The notes: a model not told the origin generated them from the sequence alone. DNA of 26,249 bases from JAGTVG01 sp965365275 (GCA_965365275.1 CBDUBA010000059.1:1-26249); one strand, 5' to 3'; shown: positions 9,339-17,677, counted from the first letter of the stretch. A program made the numbers and translations.

Positions 9339-10532
9339 ATGACAAATAGAAGAACATTCCTGAAAAACAGTGCAATTATCGCCTCGAGTTCAGTCTTGGT
9401 GCCGCGCTTTCTAAAGGCGGCAGAGGAGAACATGATCAGCGATTATCAGGGGAAAAAGTTGGTGGTCGTTCAGTTGAATGGAGGAAATGATGGATTAAAT
9501 ACATTCATTCCCTATAGAAATGATATATATTACCAAAAGCGCCCGAGTATTGGAATAGATCCAAACCAGGTAATTCAGGTTACGGATGAACTGGGAATGA
9601 ATGCCGGATTGAATACACTTCAACCTTTATATGATAATGGTGAACTTGCTATTATTAATAATGTAGGATATCCAAATCCGGATCGGTCACATTTCCGGTC
9701 GATGGATATCTGGCAATCGGCAAGTGATGCCCATGTATATTTGAAAACAGGCTGGCTAGGCCGGATGCTGGATGCATGTTGTCCTTCAAATGCAGGGCCT
9801 TACTTCGGTCTGGAATCAAGTGAGATGCTCAGTCTTGCTCTTAAGGGTAACAGAATGAAAGGAATGGCCATTGAAGACATTAACAGATTAAACCGAATTG
9901 TAAAAGATCCATTTCTGGATGATATTTCTACAGTACATTACAACCAGGGCGATACACTGGATTATTTATATAAAACCCTGAATGATACAAAGAAATCTGT
10001 AGCCTATTTGAAAGAAAAGGCAGATCTGTATAAATCCCCGATCATATATCCCCAAAATGAACTGGCGGATAATCTCAGTTCAATTGCTCAACTTATAAAT
10101 GCAGGGGCAGAAACCAAAGTATATTATGCTTCCATATCCGGATTTGACACACATGCAAATCAAACATTACAGCAGAATACCCTCCTGGAAAGGGTTTCGC
10201 AATCTCTTGCTGCTTTTATTGAAGATCTAAGGAAAGGAGGTCAATTGGATTCCACATTAGTATTGGTATTCTCTGAGTTTGGCCGGCGGGTTAAGGAAAA
10301 CGGCAGCCGGGGTACTGATCATGGTACTGCAAACAATGTGATGATCCTTGGTGGGAAATTGAAAAAATCAGGATTTTTAAATGCGGGACCGGATTTAGTG
10401 AATCTGGATAATGACGACCTGATTTATTCCATAGATTTCAGGCGTATCTACGCTACCCTTCTCGATAATTTTCTGGAAGTCGACAGCGAAACAGTCCTGG
10501 GCAAGAGTTACGAAAAACTGGGCTTTATATAA
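9339..10532 (+). CDS. DUF1501 family protein with Tat signal
   Basis: The N-terminus MTNRRTFLKNSA carries a textbook twin-arginine motif with a hydrophobic segment and a likely cleavage after FLKAA. ATG 9339 is preferred over ATG 9333 because AAGGA at 9326-9330 sits 8 bases before it and only 2 before the other. DUF1501 belongs to the alkaline-phosphatase/sulfatase-like fold. Visible motifs are VVVQLNGGNDGLNTFIP, a mid-protein SGFDTHANQ, and VFSEFGRRVKENGSRGTDHGTAN, which carry the Asp and His residues expected around a metal site. About 398 residues is a normal family length. It follows the DUF1800 gene closely and likely shares its transcript. The substrate is unknown. Confidence 0.9.
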   Translation: MTNRRTFLKNSAIIASSSVLVPRFLKAAEENMISDYQGKKLVVVQLNGGNDGLNTFIPYRNDIYYQKRPSIGIDPNQVIQVTDELGMNAGLNTLQPLYDNGELAIINNVGYPNPDRSHFRSMDIWQSASDAHVYLKTGWLGRMLDACCPSNAGPYFGLESSEMLSLALKGNRMKGMAIEDINRLNRIVKDPFLDDISTVHYNQGDTLDYLYKTLNDTKKSVAYLKEKADLYKSPIIYPQNELADNLSSIAQLINAGAETKVYYASISGFDTHANQTLQQNTLLERVSQSLAAFIEDLRKGGQLDSTLVLVFSEFGRRVKENGSRGTDHGTANNVMILGGKLKKSGFLNAGPDLVNLDNDDLIYSIDFRRIYATLLDNFLEVDSETVLGKSYEKLGFI

Positions 10533-10557
10533 GCTTGCATTTTCTGTCTGAGAAATG

Positions 10558-10576
10558 GCCAGGGCTTAAGCCTGGC
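10558..10576 (+). terminator. Possible weak hairpin after the DUF1501 gene
   Basis: GCCAGG at 10558-10563 pairs with CCTGGC at 10571-10576, and the loop can extend the pairing with one bulged G. No T run follows, so termination here is uncertain. The rest of the 219-base gap before the serine hydrolase gene shows nothing else clear. Confidence 0.3.
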
Positions 10577-10751
10577 ATTCTATACTCCTGATAAACAGCG
10601 AATTATCCCCCAATATGCGTGATTGATTTCTAAATAAAATCAGCGATATTTAGTTTTCCAATATTATCAGCCTGAGGACCTGGTAATTCATTAATGTCAA
10701 TTGTGGGTGTATGTTTAGCTAATTCTTATATTTTTAAAATCTGAAGTGCAT

Positions 10752-12545
10752 ATGAAGACCATTGGCAATATTGTCTTGCTGCTTCTGCTATGCTTTCTAT
10801 CCATTTCCTGCATTCAGGCAGAAAAAAAGGATCGAACGGATCTTAGAACGCAGGGAACTGATGTATTTATCAAGAACCTTGAAAAAAGAATTGAAAAAAT
10901 CGTCAAAAGACATCACCTTCCTTCAATTGCCATTGTACTGGTTGAAAATGATAAGATTATTTTTAAATCAGCCAAAGGTATGGCTGATATTGATAATGGT
11001 GTAATGCTAAATGAAGATACTTATTTTAAAGTATGGTCAATTGCCAAAGTTTTTACAGCACTCGAAATTTTCAGGGAATATGAAGCGGGATTGATCGATA
11101 TTGATCATCCTGTTACTGACTATCTTCAGGATTTTAAGATAAATAGTATATTCCAGGAAAATCGCCCCATAACCATTCGAAATATTCTGGCCCACAGATC
11201 AGGTTTACCCAGAAATGAATGTATACCAATCAGGGATGCAGGTAATCCACTTAGGTCTCTGGATAAATTTGAAAAAAGCTCCCATGACTGCTACCTGGCC
11301 TTTCCTCCGGAAACCCGGTACAAATATTCAAACCTGGGTTACGATCTTCTGGGCAGGGTAGTAGAAGAAGTCAGGGATGAGGGATTTCCCAGTTTCATGA
11401 ATAATAGTTTTCTTCCCTTAGCCGGAATGTCGGAAAGTACATTCGACTCGGAAAGTATTTCTGGCTCGGAAAATATTGCCATAGGCTATGAATATTTTAA
11501 AAAGAAATTCTATCCCATCGATCAATCGAAGAATATTAACAGTTTTCCATCAGGTAACTTATATACGACTTTAAATGAATTGGAGATTTTTCTCTTGAAA
11601 ATCCTTTCTGAGGATGGCATTTTTCAGAAGGAGGAAACCCTGAATATGATGTTTCAGGATCATTACAGTTGCCGTACTGATCCGGAGACTATGGGGCTTG
11701 GATGGAAAACCACAAGAATAAATGATAAATATCTGATGCCCTGGCATGATGGGGGGCCGGATGACGGGACTGGTGCCCTTATCGCCCTGGTACCGGAGAA
11801 AAAAATCGGGTTGGCTATTATATCCAATAGTACCGCCTTTGGAGGAAATATATCTGTACCTTTTGCAGTTGATATTTTCAGCGAAATGATAAACCAGGAT
11901 GAAAAAATGTCCTCATATCCGGACGAAACCCAATCAACCGTAAAAATACGGCAGGAAGAAATGAAGGAACTGGCCGGAAAGTACACTGCATTTGGACAGG
12001 TTATGTCTGTTGTTTCTAAAAAACATAAGCTAAAAGGTAAAATAGGTGGCATTGGTCTGGATTTGATACCAATAGATAGTTCAGTGTTTAAGGTCACGCA
12101 CTGGACTCATGAGATAGGACTCACGAAAATCATTCCTCCTCCAGTGGATCTTGATAAGTTGACTATTGAATTTATACATAATAGTGCCATACCGGAACAT
12201 GATAACATGATCATAAATCTTGATAATATTTCCTATGAAATATGCCCTGAATACCAATCTACAGACCAGATGCCTGCATACTGGAAAGACCTTTCCGGGG
12301 AATACAATATTTATCAAAGGTTGCCTGGAAATAAACCCGGGGATTTATGGAATGGGAAATATACAATAAGTACAGAAAATGATCTTGTTATGATGTCCAA
12401 TCCATTTGGGCCGGTTGTTCCGATATCAAGTAATTATCTAAGAATCTGCAGCGGGCCTTTTGCCGGGGAGGTTATGGAGTATTCTTCTGGTAATGGAAAT
12501 ATCATTCACCAAAATGCAATATTCATTCCGTCAAAAGATGAATAA
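10752..12545 (+). CDS. Beta-lactamase-fold serine hydrolase (class C/penicillin-binding-protein-like), exported
   Basis: ATG 10752 (GTG 10746 lies in frame two codons upstream) gives 598 residues. A long hydrophobic signal ends at LSISC, so it is either a lipoprotein (Cys20) or cleaved just after. The catalytic domain spans roughly 40-385 and has the three family motifs: Ser96-Ile-Ala-Lys99 (SxxK), Tyr192-Ser-Asn (YxN) and His332-Asp-Gly-Gly (in place of KTG). The HxGG-type third motif is usual for esterase, D-aminopeptidase or transpeptidase-like members of this superfamily rather than true beta-lactamases. About 200 further residues look beta-rich and resemble the C-terminal domains found in the family. 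It appears to be a single-gene unit. The substrate could be an ester, a D-amino-acid peptide or cell-wall fragments; antibiotic resistance is not implied. Confidence 0.85.
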   Translation: MKTIGNIVLLLLLCFLSISCIQAEKKDRTDLRTQGTDVFIKNLEKRIEKIVKRHHLPSIAIVLVENDKIIFKSAKGMADIDNGVMLNEDTYFKVWSIAKVFTALEIFREYEAGLIDIDHPVTDYLQDFKINSIFQENRPITIRNILAHRSGLPRNECIPIRDAGNPLRSLDKFEKSSHDCYLAFPPETRYKYSNLGYDLLGRVVEEVRDEGFPSFMNNSFLPLAGMSESTFDSESISGSENIAIGYEYFKKKFYPIDQSKNINSFPSGNLYTTLNELEIFLLKILSEDGIFQKEETLNMMFQDHYSCRTDPETMGLGWKTTRINDKYLMPWHDGGPDDGTGALIALVPEKKIGLAIISNSTAFGGNISVPFAVDIFSEMINQDEKMSSYPDETQSTVKIRQEEMKELAGKYTAFGQVMSVVSKKHKLKGKIGGIGLDLIPIDSSVFKVTHWTHEIGLTKIIPPPVDLDKLTIEFIHNSAIPEHDNMIINLDNISYEICPEYQSTDQMPAYWKDLSGEYNIYQRLPGNKPGDLWNGKYTISTENDLVMMSNPFGPVVPISSNYLRICSGPFAGEVMEYSSGNGNIIHQNAIFIPSKDE

Positions 12546-12590
12546 TAATAAGAGTAATCTTTTAGAGGTTCTTATTATTCTATTTTTCAC
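12544..12590 (+). terminator. AT-rich terminator candidate overlapping the serine hydrolase stop
   Basis: AATAATAAGA at 12544-12553 is the exact reverse complement of TCTTATTATT at 12570-12579, with G-T pairs extending inward, and CTATTTTT follows. The stem is weak but well placed for the end of the serine hydrolase transcript. Confidence 0.5.
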
Positions 12591-12881
12591 AAAAAAACTT
12601 GATCGTAACATTAATCAATAATCAAATCTGTTCTGCGGGGAAGCGCTTGTTCGTCACAGGATAAATAAATATTAACAAACTCCCACGAATACCTCAAATC
12701 TGCCATTCAAATGTATCAAGCATATTGCAACTAGCCTGGAAGACACTTGAACAATTAAAAACTTAAAAAACTTTAAATCCTGGATCCGAAAAGCTTTCGC
12801 CTTCCTAACCTTGATATAGATTAAATTTCTTATATATTGAGGGGGAATACAGATCAGTACTAAAATTATATTTTCTAAGGA
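12546..12881 (+). promoter_or_regulatory. Upstream region of the kinase-isomerase-symporter operon
   Basis: No gene is supported in these 336 bases. They hold the terminator hairpin above and an 8-base palindrome, AAGCGCTT, at 12641-12648, which resembles the core of LacI-family operators. The same palindrome lies next to the GH18 start at 17308-17315. I found no promoter with both boxes at proper spacing. A TATATTTT box at 12867-12874 is too close to the ATG at 12882 to be convincing. Confidence 0.4.
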
Positions 12882-13802
12882 ATGGGTTATAACTTTTTGG
12901 GGATTGAAATCGGGGGAACCAAAATACAGGTATTTGTAACCGATGAGGATCATAATATTATTGAGCGCGATAAATTCTTTGTTAAGGAAAAAGAAGCTGC
13001 CTATATAACGAATAACCTTAAAGAAAAATTAAAAACAGCCTGCCAGAAACGAAGTATCGATGCCATTGGAGTAGGCTTTGGAGGTCCTGTTGACTTTCAG
13101 ACAGGGATTATCAAGACCTCCCATCATATAGGCGGCTGGAATGATTTTCCGCTTGCGGAGTGGATATCTGATGAGACTGGTCTTCCGGTATCTGTCGATA
13201 ACGATGCCAATACGGCAGCCCTGGCAGAAGCCTGTCTTGGAGCAGGCAAGGTTTTTTCACGTGTTTTTTATATCACCATGGGCAGTGGGGTGGGTGGTGG
13301 ATTGATCATTGATGGTGAGATATACCACGGAAATAAGCCGACAGAAGTTGAGATCGGACATATCCGTTTGGATAAATCGGGGAGAATACTTGAAGACAGT
13401 TGTTCCGGCTGGGCTGTCGATAGAAAAATTAGAAATTATATTCGGGAGAATCCAGGAAGTATTATTGCTGAAATGGTTGGCGCGGAGAATACTGGAGAAG
13501 CCAGATATCTGGTCGAAGCAATCCAGGGTGGGGATAGCGGGGCGATACAGCTTTTGAATGACACAGCGGATGATTTTGCCTTTGGGTTGTCTCATGCAGT
13601 ACACCTTTTAAATCCGGAAATCATTATTCTGGGAGGGGGATTATCCTTTCTTGGATTTACCTATATTGATATGATCAAGGATAGACTTTATGGGTATATA
13701 ATGAAAGCTATGGATCCACCTGAGATCCAGCCTGCCGGTCTGGGCGAGGATGTTGTTTGCCTGGGGGCTTCATTGCTTGCGAAAGAAATTTTTTCAGGAT
13801 AA
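12882..13802 (+). CDS. ROK family sugar kinase
   Basis: The 306-residue protein has the ROK/ASKHA fold: the phosphate-binding loop GIEIGGTKIQ (7-16), VGFGGPVDFQTG, then SVDNDANTAALAEACLGAG (104-122) with catalytic Asp108, the glycine-rich MGSGVGGGLIIDG, and the adenosine motif ILGGGLS near the C-terminus. There is no N-terminal helix-turn-helix, so it is a kinase rather than a NagC-type repressor. The zinc motif of most ROK kinases (His, then CxCGxxGCxE) is largely lost: His160 is present, but the following segment has only Cys174. The likely reaction is ATP-dependent 6-phosphorylation of a hexose or amino sugar. The next gene, a SIS isomerase, starts 12 bases downstream, and a symporter follows, so the three appear to form one operon. 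Confidence 0.9.
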   Translation: MGYNFLGIEIGGTKIQVFVTDEDHNIIERDKFFVKEKEAAYITNNLKEKLKTACQKRSIDAIGVGFGGPVDFQTGIIKTSHHIGGWNDFPLAEWISDETGLPVSVDNDANTAALAEACLGAGKVFSRVFYITMGSGVGGGLIIDGEIYHGNKPTEVEIGHIRLDKSGRILEDSCSGWAVDRKIRNYIRENPGSIIAEMVGAENTGEARYLVEAIQGGDSGAIQLLNDTADDFAFGLSHAVHLLNPEIIILGGGLSFLGFTYIDMIKDRLYGYIMKAMDPPEIQPAGLGEDVVCLGASLLAKEIFSG

Positions 13803-13814
13803 AATTCATATGAT

Positions 13815-14387
13815 ATGTTAAAGAACTGGATAGAAGACTACATGTCTGATTACAAAAAGGCTGTTGAAAGAGTTCCCCTTGATTCGGTTTTGAATATAAT
13901 TAACAGGTTTGCTCAGGCAAATACAGAAAAGAAACAGATTTTCGTATTTGGGAATGGAGGCAGTGCAGCCAATGCCTCACATTTTGTCAATGATATGGCA
14001 AAAAGTGCGTCCGACGTATTGCCTGATAGATTCAAATGTTTATCCCTGAATGAACATATGAGCCTTATTACAGCCATAAGCAACGATTATGATTACAAAG
14101 ATATCTTCAGACGGCAAATTGAAAATTTCGCCAATAAGAATGATCTTGTTTTGACCATGAGCGTAAGCGGTAATTCTGCAAATCTTGTTGAGGCTGTTGA
14201 GTGGGGCAATGAAAATGGCCTGCACACTATAGCCCTGCTGGGTGGTAACAGGGGAAAACTGGCCGATATAGCCAAAGAATGTATTATCGTGGATTCTCTT
14301 CATTATGGTCATGTGGAAGATATCCATATGCTGATCTGTCATATGATCATATATGCTTTTATTGAGAACCCAGAGATCGTTAAATAA
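13815..14387 (+). CDS. GmhA-like SIS-domain sugar-phosphate isomerase
   Basis: At 190 residues it has the length of D-sedoheptulose-7-phosphate isomerases and their architecture: an N-terminal helix, the phosphate loop FGNGGSAANASHF (about 45-57), a second SIS motif MSVSGNSANLVEAV, and a C-terminal helical VEDIHMLICHMI. Aligned by eye to E. coli GmhA, the four active-site or metal positions (His61, Glu65, Gln172, His180 there) read His56, Asp60, Glu168 and His176 here. Spacing is preserved (4 and 8 residues), but two of the four are changed. It lies between a ROK kinase and a sugar symporter rather than among heptose or LPS genes, so it more likely isomerises the phosphorylated import product than makes heptose. 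Cytoplasmic. Confidence 0.85.
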   Translation: MLKNWIEDYMSDYKKAVERVPLDSVLNIINRFAQANTEKKQIFVFGNGGSAANASHFVNDMAKSASDVLPDRFKCLSLNEHMSLITAISNDYDYKDIFRRQIENFANKNDLVLTMSVSGNSANLVEAVEWGNENGLHTIALLGGNRGKLADIAKECIIVDSLHYGHVEDIHMLICHMIIYAFIENPEIVK

Positions 14388-14452
14388 TTTTACAGAACAA
14401 TACTGTTTCTTTACAAACTATAACTAATTGAAAACAGACTTTTTGCAGGCTT

Positions 14453-16054
14453 ATGAAATTTGCTACCATTGATTTCATTATCTTTTTTGGATATGCCCTG
14501 CTTGTAACAGGTGTAGCTCTTTATGTTTCCAGGACTAAAAAGGGAGTAAAAAAATCATCAAAAGAATATTTTCTGGCTGATAAATCCTTACCCTGGTGGG
14601 CGGTTGGTGCTTCACTGATTGCAGCCAATATTTCAGCGGAGCAATTTATTGGTGTTTCAGGATCCGGATATGCGATTGGCCTGGCTATGGCCAGTTATGA
14701 GTGGACTGCGGCTGTTGCGTTGATCGTCATTGCCAAATATTTTCTCCCCATATTTCTCCAGAAGAATATTTACACCATGCCCCAGTTTCTGGAACAGCGG
14801 TTTGACAACCGGGTAAGAACTGTTCTGGCTATATTCTGGATACTGTTATACATTTTTGTTTATCTGACCTCTGTCGCATATCTGGGAGCACTCTTTCTGC
14901 AGACCGTGTTTGGGATCGAGCTCATATACGGAATATTCCTTTTATCAGCTTTCGCAGCTCTGTATTCCATCTATGGGGGATTGCAGGCCGTAGCCTGGAC
15001 AGATGTTATCCAGGTGGTGTTTCTTATAGGTGGAGGAATCCTGACCACCTATCTGGCATTGCATCATTTTTCGGGAGGATCTGATTTTTTCACAGGGCTG
15101 TCTATGCTTATTGAAAAAGTCCCGGAGAAATTTCATATGATCATTGAAAAGGGGAGCCTGATGATACCGGATGGTAAAGGAGGGTTTAAAGATGCCTGGA
15201 TGGATCTTCCCGGGCTCAGCGTTTTGATCGGAGGACTCTGGATAGGTCATTTTGCCTATTGGGGTTGTAATCAATATGTCACTCAGAAAGCACTGGCGGC
15301 AAAGAGCCTGAAAGAGGCACAGAAGGGATTGATTTTCGCAGGATATCTAAAGGTATTAATGCCATTGATTGTGGTAATACCGGGCATTATTGCTTTTGCA
15401 TTGAATGCCGACCTGGCCAAATCCGATGAAGCCTATCCCTGGTTGTTACAGAATTTTGTTCCTTCAGGATTCCGGGGGGCAGCTGCTGCCGCTCTGGTAG
15501 CAGCAATAGTATCTTCATTGGGTTCGATGGTGAACAGTACCGCCACGATATTTACTATGGACATATATAAACCATTTATTAATCCAACAGTAGAAGACAG
15601 CAAGCTGGTATTGGTGGGCAGGCTTTCTGGTTTAGCTGCTTTAAGTGCAGCTGTATTGACGGCAAAACCACTTTTGGGAGATCTGGACCAGGCATTTCAG
15701 TATATACAGGAATATACAGGCTTCACTACCCCGGCTATTTTTGCAATATTTATGTTTGGCTTGTTCTGGAAACGCACTACCCCTAATTCCGTACTATGGG
15801 CAGCGATCCTGTCCATCCCTCTTTCCGTTGCCTTTAAGATCCTAATGCCTGGATTACCTTTTATGAACCGATGGGTTGTGGTTTTTATAATCCTTGCTGG
15901 GGTGATTATCTTCATCAGCCTGTTTGAATCCTCAGAAGATGATCCTAAGGGGATCCGGATCGACCGGGACCTATTTTATACCAGCAATAAATTTAATGTA
16001 GGAGCCGTAGGGATTTTAACAATACTTGCTGTCCTGTATGCTGTTTTCTGGTAA
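14453..16054 (+). CDS. sglT: SglT-type sodium/sugar symporter (SSS family)
   Basis: The 533-residue protein has many hydrophobic helices and reads like Vibrio SglT. The unwound first core helix is AANISAEQFIGVSGSG (from Ala57, with Asn59 and Gln64), followed by YEWTAA with Glu83. The sugar-site segment YWGCNQYVTQKALAAKS has Asn273, and the sodium-site helix AAIVSSLGSMVNSTATIFTMDIYK (in two parts) has Ser354 and Ser355. IQEYTGF supplies Gln419. These match the residues that bind galactose and sodium in the structurally known transporter, so glucose, galactose or a close hexose is likely. It is the third gene after kinase and isomerase, 65 bases downstream, which fits an import-phosphorylate-isomerise route. 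A separate internal promoter in that gap cannot be excluded. Confidence 0.93.
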   Translation: MKFATIDFIIFFGYALLVTGVALYVSRTKKGVKKSSKEYFLADKSLPWWAVGASLIAANISAEQFIGVSGSGYAIGLAMASYEWTAAVALIVIAKYFLPIFLQKNIYTMPQFLEQRFDNRVRTVLAIFWILLYIFVYLTSVAYLGALFLQTVFGIELIYGIFLLSAFAALYSIYGGLQAVAWTDVIQVVFLIGGGILTTYLALHHFSGGSDFFTGLSMLIEKVPEKFHMIIEKGSLMIPDGKGGFKDAWMDLPGLSVLIGGLWIGHFAYWGCNQYVTQKALAAKSLKEAQKGLIFAGYLKVLMPLIVVIPGIIAFALNADLAKSDEAYPWLLQNFVPSGFRGAAAAALVAAIVSSLGSMVNSTATIFTMDIYKPFINPTVEDSKLVLVGRLSGLAALSAAVLTAKPLLGDLDQAFQYIQEYTGFTTPAIFAIFMFGLFWKRTTPNSVLWAAILSIPLSVAFKILMPGLPFMNRWVVVFIILAGVIIFISLFESSEDDPKGIRIDRDLFYTSNKFNVGAVGILTILAVLYAVFW

Positions 16055-16100
16055 TTTTAGACGGAATTTTGTAATCGCTAAGGGCCACTTTTTATATCTT

Positions 16101-16140
16101 CCTTCATATCAAAAATTCTATAGTGAATCAGATGTGAAGG
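16101..16140. terminator. Candidate bidirectional hairpin between convergent symporter and GH18 genes
   Basis: CCTTCATATC (16101-16110) pairs with GATGTGAAGG (16131-16140) over 10 positions with one G-T pair and a 20-base loop. It lies between two convergent stop codons. The flanking T runs are poor on both strands, so the call rests on position and stem. Confidence 0.4.
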
Positions 16141-16170
16141 ACTTTACAAAAGAATTCTTTACATTCCTTA

Positions 16171-17307
16171 TTATTGAATTTCTTCCTCTGATCCTGAATT
16201 TTCGCCTATACGGTTATCGACATATCCCTCAGGTGCTTCACAAGCCTGTATTGGGTGAGAAGGATCTCCCAGTCCGTCACCATCCGGATCTTTATAAAAT
16301 GTCCTGACATCACAATCACCAGCCTTTATGGTTTGATCCATGGCACGCATTAAGGACAGGTCGTTTTGTAATGTGTCACAGGATATTTCCCAGATCATTA
16401 CGCCACCCAGCATATCCTTTGCCAGCTGGGTCTTTCTGGAGATCATCGGGATCCCGTTATAAAACCTCATTCCAGTGGAATCCTGATACGCTAATTCTAC
16501 ATCATCCTTTATAATCTCTTTATAGTTAATATATCTTGCCGGTGGCGTAAAATCAAAACCGTAAAATGGAAGTCCAAGAATGATTTTATCCAATGGAATC
16601 ATTCTTACCTCATTCCAGTATTTAATGGCGTCCACAGCATAGGAAAAAGGAGAATGTGGGCCAATGTCATCAGGTCGCCATATTCCTGTTTTATCATATA
16701 CCATTACATTGATAAAATCATAGGCAAACAGGGATTCCTGGGTAACTGCTTCATGAACCCTTGTTGCGCCGAGGGCTGTAGTAATCCCTTTGCCCCTCGC
16801 GTGTAGTGCATCCCTCAGTTCCAGAACAAATGGAGTATACAGATCACCGATGTATGGAAGGAGATTGCCCTCAATATCAACATCTACGCCATCCAGATCA
16901 TTATCAGCAACATAATCAAGTATTCCTTTGATAAAGACCGATCTTTTTTCCGGGCTGAGCACCGATTTCCATATCGTTGTATCTGGTCTGCCTCCCCCTG
17001 CGAGTGAAACGAATACTTTGAGATCAGCTTCATGTCCTTTTTTTACTATAGGCTTGATATCTGCATTTCCACTGAATACAAGGTTCCCATTAATATCCGG
17101 ATTCCCGAAAGCGAGGTTCAAATAAGTTAATTTGTCAAGTTCTAGGTCATCAATATGTCTGAATCCTCCCCTGGAAAGGTATCCGACAACTTTAAATTCT
17201 GTGTCTTCAACATATATATCCGGGCCTGTAGCATAGGGTGCTTTTTCACATGAATCGAACAGGATGATAAAAAATAGGGATAAGAAGATGAGTTTTAGTT
17301 CTTTCAT
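16171..17307 (-). CDS. GH18 family (chitinase/endo-glycosidase-like) lipoprotein with calcium-binding-type tail
   Basis: The 378-residue product starts with a lipoprotein signal ending at Cys20 (FDSC). The GH18 barrel shows the second-strand motif VSLAGGG (100-106, SxGG), the catalytic signature DGVDVDIE (139-146) with Glu146 as proton donor and intact aspartates 142 and 144, a VMVYD strand-6 motif, and GGVMIWEIS near the end of the barrel. GH18 enzymes cut chitin, peptidoglycan-like or N-glycan GlcNAc linkages; the short barrel without an obvious insertion domain favours an endo-beta-N-acetylglucosaminidase-like or simple chitinase form. After the barrel comes DPDGDGLGDP with QACEAPEGYVDN, an Asp-rich thrombospondin-type-3-like tail common on secreted Bacteroidota proteins. 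Convergent with the symporter gene, divergent from the DUF5060 hydrolase gene. Confidence 0.9.
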   Translation of the reverse strand: MKELKLIFLSLFFIILFDSCEKAPYATGPDIYVEDTEFKVVGYLSRGGFRHIDDLELDKLTYLNLAFGNPDINGNLVFSGNADIKPIVKKGHEADLKVFVSLAGGGRPDTTIWKSVLSPEKRSVFIKGILDYVADNDLDGVDVDIEGNLLPYIGDLYTPFVLELRDALHARGKGITTALGATRVHEAVTQESLFAYDFINVMVYDKTGIWRPDDIGPHSPFSYAVDAIKYWNEVRMIPLDKIILGLPFYGFDFTPPARYINYKEIIKDDVELAYQDSTGMRFYNGIPMISRKTQLAKDMLGGVMIWEISCDTLQNDLSLMRAMDQTIKAGDCDVRTFYKDPDGDGLGDPSHPIQACEAPEGYVDNRIGENSGSEEEIQ

Positions 17308-17677
17308 AAGCGCTTTTATGTAAAATAATAATCAAGTTAAGGGATTAAAGCTTTCAAGTTAAAATATTCGCCAATATTTCTATTGAAAATTTATCTTTAT
17401 TTTAAAAAAATTCTTGACAATATGCATCTAGTTATTCAATCTAGACGCCGAAAAGATCACTTTAGAAACAATACAATTATAAAGTAAAAGAAATATTAAA
17501 AACATATAATATGCACTGAAATTGCAGATTGAATATTAAGTTTTAAACAGATAATTCATTTATTAATGATTCCATTATATTTTAAAGGATGAAAAGCTTA
17601 AATTTATTAAGTTTTTATGCACTATTCGCCTGAAGTTACTTTTTAAATGTTTTGAATTTTTTAAATTATAAATGATC
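17308..17677. promoter_or_regulatory. Divergent control region between GH18 and DUF5060 hydrolase genes
   Basis: These 370 AT-rich bases hold no supportable gene. AAGCGCTT (17308-17315) directly abuts the GH18 start codon and would sit over its ribosome site. TCAAGTTAA is repeated directly at 17332-17340 and 17354-17362, 22 bases apart, about two helical turns. A lone TTGACA at 17414 has no good partner box. The region must contain promoters for both genes. Confidence 0.45.

Noticed and set aside
11663..12097. Open frame of 144 codons on the minus strand
   Set aside because: It is opposite the serine hydrolase gene with HDGG and beta domain intact on the plus strand; low-complexity product.
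12672..12953. Minus-strand frame in the gap before the ROK gene
   Set aside because: It runs into the antisense of the ROK N-terminus, including its phosphate loop region, and has no family features.
14388..14452. Possible hairpin between SIS and symporter genes
   Set aside because: Only 4-5 pairs can form and no T run follows, so it is not a supported terminator or attenuator.
16026..16307. Plus-strand frame spanning the convergent symporter/GH18 junction
   Set aside because: It overlaps the ends of two well-supported genes and its product resembles no protein; translation looks random.
17414..17440. TTGACA as a sigma-70-like -35 box
   Set aside because: No good TATAAT-like partner at 16-18 bases, and Bacteroidota promoters use TTTG/TAnnTTTG boxes.
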